Of a stretch of 64,000 bases of DNA, positions 61,298 to 64,000 are shown in pieces (within the stretch, counting starts at the first letter, position 1; each line of letters starts with the position of its first letter). This DNA is from Arthonia radiata (taxonomy: Eukaryota; Ascomycota; Arthoniomycetes; Arthoniales; Arthoniaceae), in the NCBI GenBank assembly GCA_002989075.1, contig PSQN01000007.1, positions 1,554,206 through 1,618,205 on the forward strand, given 5' to 3'. A program made the position numbers and the translations under genes. Below the pieces are notes generated by a model. It saw nothing but the letters and a program-made list of their open reading frames with translations, had not been told where the DNA came from and made no database searches.

Positions 61298-61782
61298 ATG
61301 CCCCCGCCCATTACAATCAATGAGCAGGCGGAGCTCCTGCTTGCCATGATCAAGCACGCCGAGAATTTCAAGGTAGCCTATGAATTGCATTGTTCTCTCA
61401 TTTGACGGACTTGGAGCTAAAGACATCTAGACCAACTGGGACGCTGTCGGTAAAGAATGCAATACCACCGCAAGTGCCGTGTAAGTCTCAAGTCGCATTC
61501 TCTTTCAGCCTCTGACTTCTGGACAGCTCTCAGCGCTACGGCCGTATTGTCAAGGTCAGCAATGCCGGCGGCAACAAAGACGCCTCCGATTCAAGCGCTC
61601 CGAACACCCCACGCAAAACTCCGGTCCGCAAGAAGAAGGCTGTCGTGACCACCGAGGCCGACGAGGACATCATGGCTTCACCGAGCAAGAAGCGCAAGAC
61701 GACGAAGCTTGCAGATAACTCCAGCAAAGTCGCTGTGAAGAAGGAAGAGGATGCGGACGATGGAGACGAGGAAGCCGTCTAG
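61298..61782 (+). CDS. HTH cluster member 6, Myb/SANT-like
   Basis: Three exons (61298-61372, 61431-61480, 61527-61782) give 126 aa. Intron 1 (58 nt, GTAGCC...CTAG, phase 0) lies between helices 1 and 2; intron 2 (46 nt, GTAAGT...GACAG, phase 2) between helices 2 and 3. Both positions match HTH-3. The protein reads MPPPITINEQAELLLAMIKH, AENFK, TNWDAVGKECNTTASAVSQR, YGRIVKVSNAGG. The tail has PRKTPVRKKK, SPSKKRKTTK and AVKKEEDADDGDEEAV, with SUMO-type VKKE. This is the clearest member of the family and the best query for searches. Function not known; nuclear DNA/chromatin binding inferred. Confidence 0.82.
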
Positions 61783-62129
61783 AAGTCATCGAGGTTGAAG
61801 TTGAGGGTGGCACGCGTGGACGCGTGCAAGTTGTGGGGCGGCATTTTGACCACGCGGGGGAGGCAGCGAGCAGTAGCAGTTTGTTACTTAGCATCGCAGG
61901 TATCAATTGTGAGACGCAACACAGAAGCGAAGCTGATATTCGTACGCGTTGGAAGGGCAGCTTCAAGTGCTGGCTGCTGCTGTTGCGGACTTCGAATGAA
62001 GGAAGTCAAACACGGTCCTACGTTAAGCCGTCATGACCAGCCTCCACCATATTCTCTCCCCCTGATGCGCGGCGCGCAATCTGCCTACGCCGCTGTCTGA
62101 GTCAGATTGGCTCGTCCTAGCTATTGCTC
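61783..62129. other. Intergenic between convergent HTH-6 and HTH-7
   Basis: 347 bp between two 3' ends. Nothing recognisable. Confidence 0.5.
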
Positions 62130-62705
62130 TCACTCTTCGACAGCCTCTTTGGCGTTAGTATCGCCTTTGTCTCCAGCCTGTCCTTCAGCGATCGCCTTGC
62201 CCTGTCCAGACTTGCGCTTCTTCGGGGCGGGGCCTTCAGCGGTGCCAGACTTGCGGGCATGCTTGCGAGTCTTAGTACGGGCAGTCTCTCCGGCGGCGTC
62301 GTCTTTTCCACCATAGACGCCCTTGTTGATGGTAACGCCGTGACGATGGCCAGCCTGCTCGGCAAGGACGAGCCACTTCCTGAGCGGGAACAGTCAGTCG
62401 GCCTCCACAGTACGGAAGAGAGGCAGTCCGTTTGCGAATAAGCTTTTCTGGACGTCGTTGTTGAACTTACGGATCCTTGCAGACATCACGCTTCATCTTC
62501 TTGAAGCGCTCCTGAACGGCACGCGCAGTGCACTGATGATCGCGGCTGGTGAGAGCTTTGGCCGCGCCTTCGAAGTCGAGCAAGGCCTGGGGATTGGTGG
62601 CGAGGACGTAGATCAGGAGCTTTTCATTGTTTTGGGCTGTGATTTGATCAGCACGAGAGCCACTGCAGGGAGGGAAGGCGTACTGTTCCAGACCATGGGA
62701 GCCAT
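62130..62705 (-). CDS. HTH cluster member 7, Myb/SANT-like
   Basis: Three exons (62705-62684, 62636-62471, 62379-62130) give 145 aa. Intron 2 (91 nt, GTAAGT...GCTCAG, phase 2) is secure: it joins KRDVCKDP to KWLVLAEQAGHRHGVTINKG. Intron 1 (47 nt, GTACGC...TCACAG, phase 1) is less sure; it gives MAPMVWNTQNNEKLLIYVLA, which aligns with MPITWSPENKFKLMLAIMQV of HTH-2. Helices 2-3 read LDFEGAAKALTSRDHQCTAR, AVQERFKKMKRD. The tail is basic (KTRKHARKSG, APKKRKSG) and ends acidic, but unlike the other members it has no psi-K-x-E motif. The residues KWLVLAEQAGHRHGV are a helix-like stretch not seen in the other members. Confidence 0.68.
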
Positions 62706-62908
62706 GGTTGCTGTTGATGGTATGTGATTGATTGATTGAATGTTCAGGGGTGTTGGGAACGTCGATGGGAGGAAAGGTAGAAGAAAGAGAGAAGAAGAGC
62801 CAGACGCGAGTTTTATTGGAAGCAAGCACACGCGACTGCCTTTACCGGCGGAGACGAAAGCAAGGTGAACGCCCCAAGCCACCCTTAGGTGAGGTCAAAG
62901 CCAGTCCC

Positions 62909-63405
62909 CAGTGTTGGGGATGGTCCGGTAAGCAATATGGTAGGTAAGCTTGCCATGGTAAATGATCGGCATGGTAAATGATCGGTATGGTAAAGAGCCA
63001 GCTGAGCGTGATTACTATAGTCTATGCACGGGTCCCCTGCCCAACCACGCTTACCATATACTAGCCGCATAAGGTAGGAATGAAGCCTGGCGCTAGCGGT
63101 GAAGCTGGTGGTGAGAGTGTCGTGGGTAGCGAATTACGTGAGCACGCTAACACCAAAGACGGTTTGTTTGCAAGCTAGACAGATGTATAGCTCTATTTCG
63201 CCTTATATTCGCATTCAACCAATCTCGGTGACCTTCAGGAACTATACATATGCAGGTGATTAGACGTAGTTTAATCCTACTGGTTACCTTGCTACTCGCA
63301 CCCTCATATAGTCGGGATTTACCTCGGTTACCGGTAATTAGGGCAAAATTTGGTGGTAGGTATGGTAAGAAGCATTCCGTGGTTATCGGACCATCCCCGA
63401 CACTG
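62909..63405. mobile_element. hAT-like MITE, 497 bp
   Basis: Terminal inverted repeats of 26 bp (62909-62934 and 63380-63405) match at 23 positions and start CAGTGT(T/C)GGGGATGGTCC, a hAT-type terminus. GGTAA/TTACC motifs crowd both subterminal regions, as transposase-binding repeats do. Flanking 8-mers (ccagtccc and tctgttcc) agree at 5 of 8, so a target duplication is doubtful or eroded. No transposase is encoded, so it is non-autonomous. It shows little sign of RIP, in contrast with the retroelement island. Confidence 0.62.
62954..62994. repeat. 16-nt tandem repeat inside the MITE
   Basis: Two full copies of CATGGTAAATGATCGG and a partial third, in the left subterminal region. Confidence 0.8.
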
Positions 63406-63766
63406 TCTGTTCCTTCTGGTTTGAATTGTCTTTGTCGACATTGATGGGGCCGAGTTGCTCGCCTCGCTTGCTAGTACTTTCTGCAGCCATGTTTGTGCAA
63501 GGATGCGGACGCTGTTCCACAAACTCTGGGTGCTATGAAGTCGATGCTTAGTTGTCATGCGGAAAACCGCACTTTGTACTCCGGACTGGGAGTGGAATCG
63601 CTTGAGCGCAGGTATGGATTCCATTTACGCTACGACAGAACTATTTCACGCGGGCTCAATCTTTCAGAGTAACAGGAAGCACAGCAGGCGCGCGGGACTC
63701 CATGGCACTCTCTCCTGGCGTGCTTCGCGGGACCTACCCAATTTGCGCGCTGTTAGGTCCGACTGC
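63406..63766. other. Intergenic, HTH-8 3' flank
   Basis: 361 bp between the MITE and the stop codon of HTH-8. Overlapping short frames show no recognisable product. Confidence 0.45.
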
Positions 63767-64000
63767 TCAGTCCTCCACTGGCTCACGCTTCACGCCCTTG
63801 ATCTCCGACTCAGTGTCTCCGCCGATTTTCTCATTGTCAGCAGCCACACCTGCGACTGCCTCTTCAATTTTGGTCTTGCTGACTCCAGCACCCTGGTCAA
63901 GGCGGCGACGCTTGCTCGGGGTAGGAGGTGACGCCTTCTGGCCATGCTCTTCTTCTTCGCCATTTTCATTCACCGCGTCGATGGGTTTGCGCTTGTTAGT
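63767..64000 (-). CDS. HTH cluster member 8, C-terminal part only
   Basis: Open frame entering from the right edge: 77 codons ending at 63767. Only a tail is seen: NKRKPIDAVNENGEEEEHGQ, then TPSKRRRLDQ, and the end EIKGVKREPVED with a SUMO-type VKRE followed by Pro. Basic patch after TP/SP, acidic stretches and the final psi-K-x-E match the tails of members 2, 3, 4 and 6, so I read it as another paralogue whose HTH domain lies beyond 64000. No internal start is needed; the frame is open to the window end. Confidence 0.62.
   Translation of the reverse strand, partial: TNKRKPIDAVNENGEEEEHGQKASPPTPSKRRRLDQGAGVSKTKIEEAVAGVAADNEKIGGDTESEIKGVKREPVED

Noticed and set aside
1-64000. tRNA or rRNA genes
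   Set aside because: I saw no convincing cloverleaf with A and B boxes or rRNA segment in the non-AT-rich parts; a tRNA scanner would be decisive.

Overview
The window looks like a chromosomal segment of a filamentous ascomycete (Pezizomycotina; a dothideomycete is my guess, not proven). Reasons: intron-poor host genes with short introns (46-227 nt) carrying GTAAGT-like donors and CTAAC/CTGAC branch sites, recognisable fungal orthologues (CWC27, RAD14/XPA, an MFS sugar-type transporter), and a 41 kb AT-rich block whose CpA and TpG dinucleotides have become TpA, the signature of repeat-induced point mutation (RIP).

Layout. (1) 1-4.96 kb: one large minus-strand gene (1037-4119, one intron). 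It encodes MATH, a degenerate USP-type deubiquitinase fold, MORN repeats and a C-terminal RING finger, i.e. a likely catalytically dead deubiquitinase fused to a ubiquitin-ligase finger. (2) 4.96-46.0 kb: a RIP-mutated transposon graveyard without host genes. It holds two Ty1/copia elements, one inserted in a gypsy element, three Ty3/gypsy elements (two with chromodomain-like tails and preserved target duplications), solo or partial LTRs, several minisatellites and long stretches too decayed to name. An 11-nt minisatellite sits at both edges and recurs inside. (3) 46.2-53.7 kb: ordinary host genes: CWC27 (spliceosomal cyclophilin), a three-exon secreted Ser/Thr-rich protein, a metallophosphoesterase, an MFS transporter and RAD14/XPA. 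(4) 54.2-64.0 kb: a cluster of eight divergent paralogues, running off the right edge. Those whose N-terminus is visible carry a short N-terminal Myb/SANT-like helix-turn-helix; all have a basic, acidic and Ser/Pro-rich tail. Seven of the eight carry a psi-K-x-E (SUMO-type) motif in the tail. One copy has a stop codon at the conserved tryptophan. A 497-bp hAT-like MITE lies among them.

The two most unusual items are the pseudo-deubiquitinase/RING fusion and the clustered helix-turn-helix family. Both point to ubiquitin/SUMO-linked nuclear or regulatory roles, but that link is inference. Most multi-exon models here were built by hand from splice signals, reading phase and alignment among paralogues, and need transcript support.
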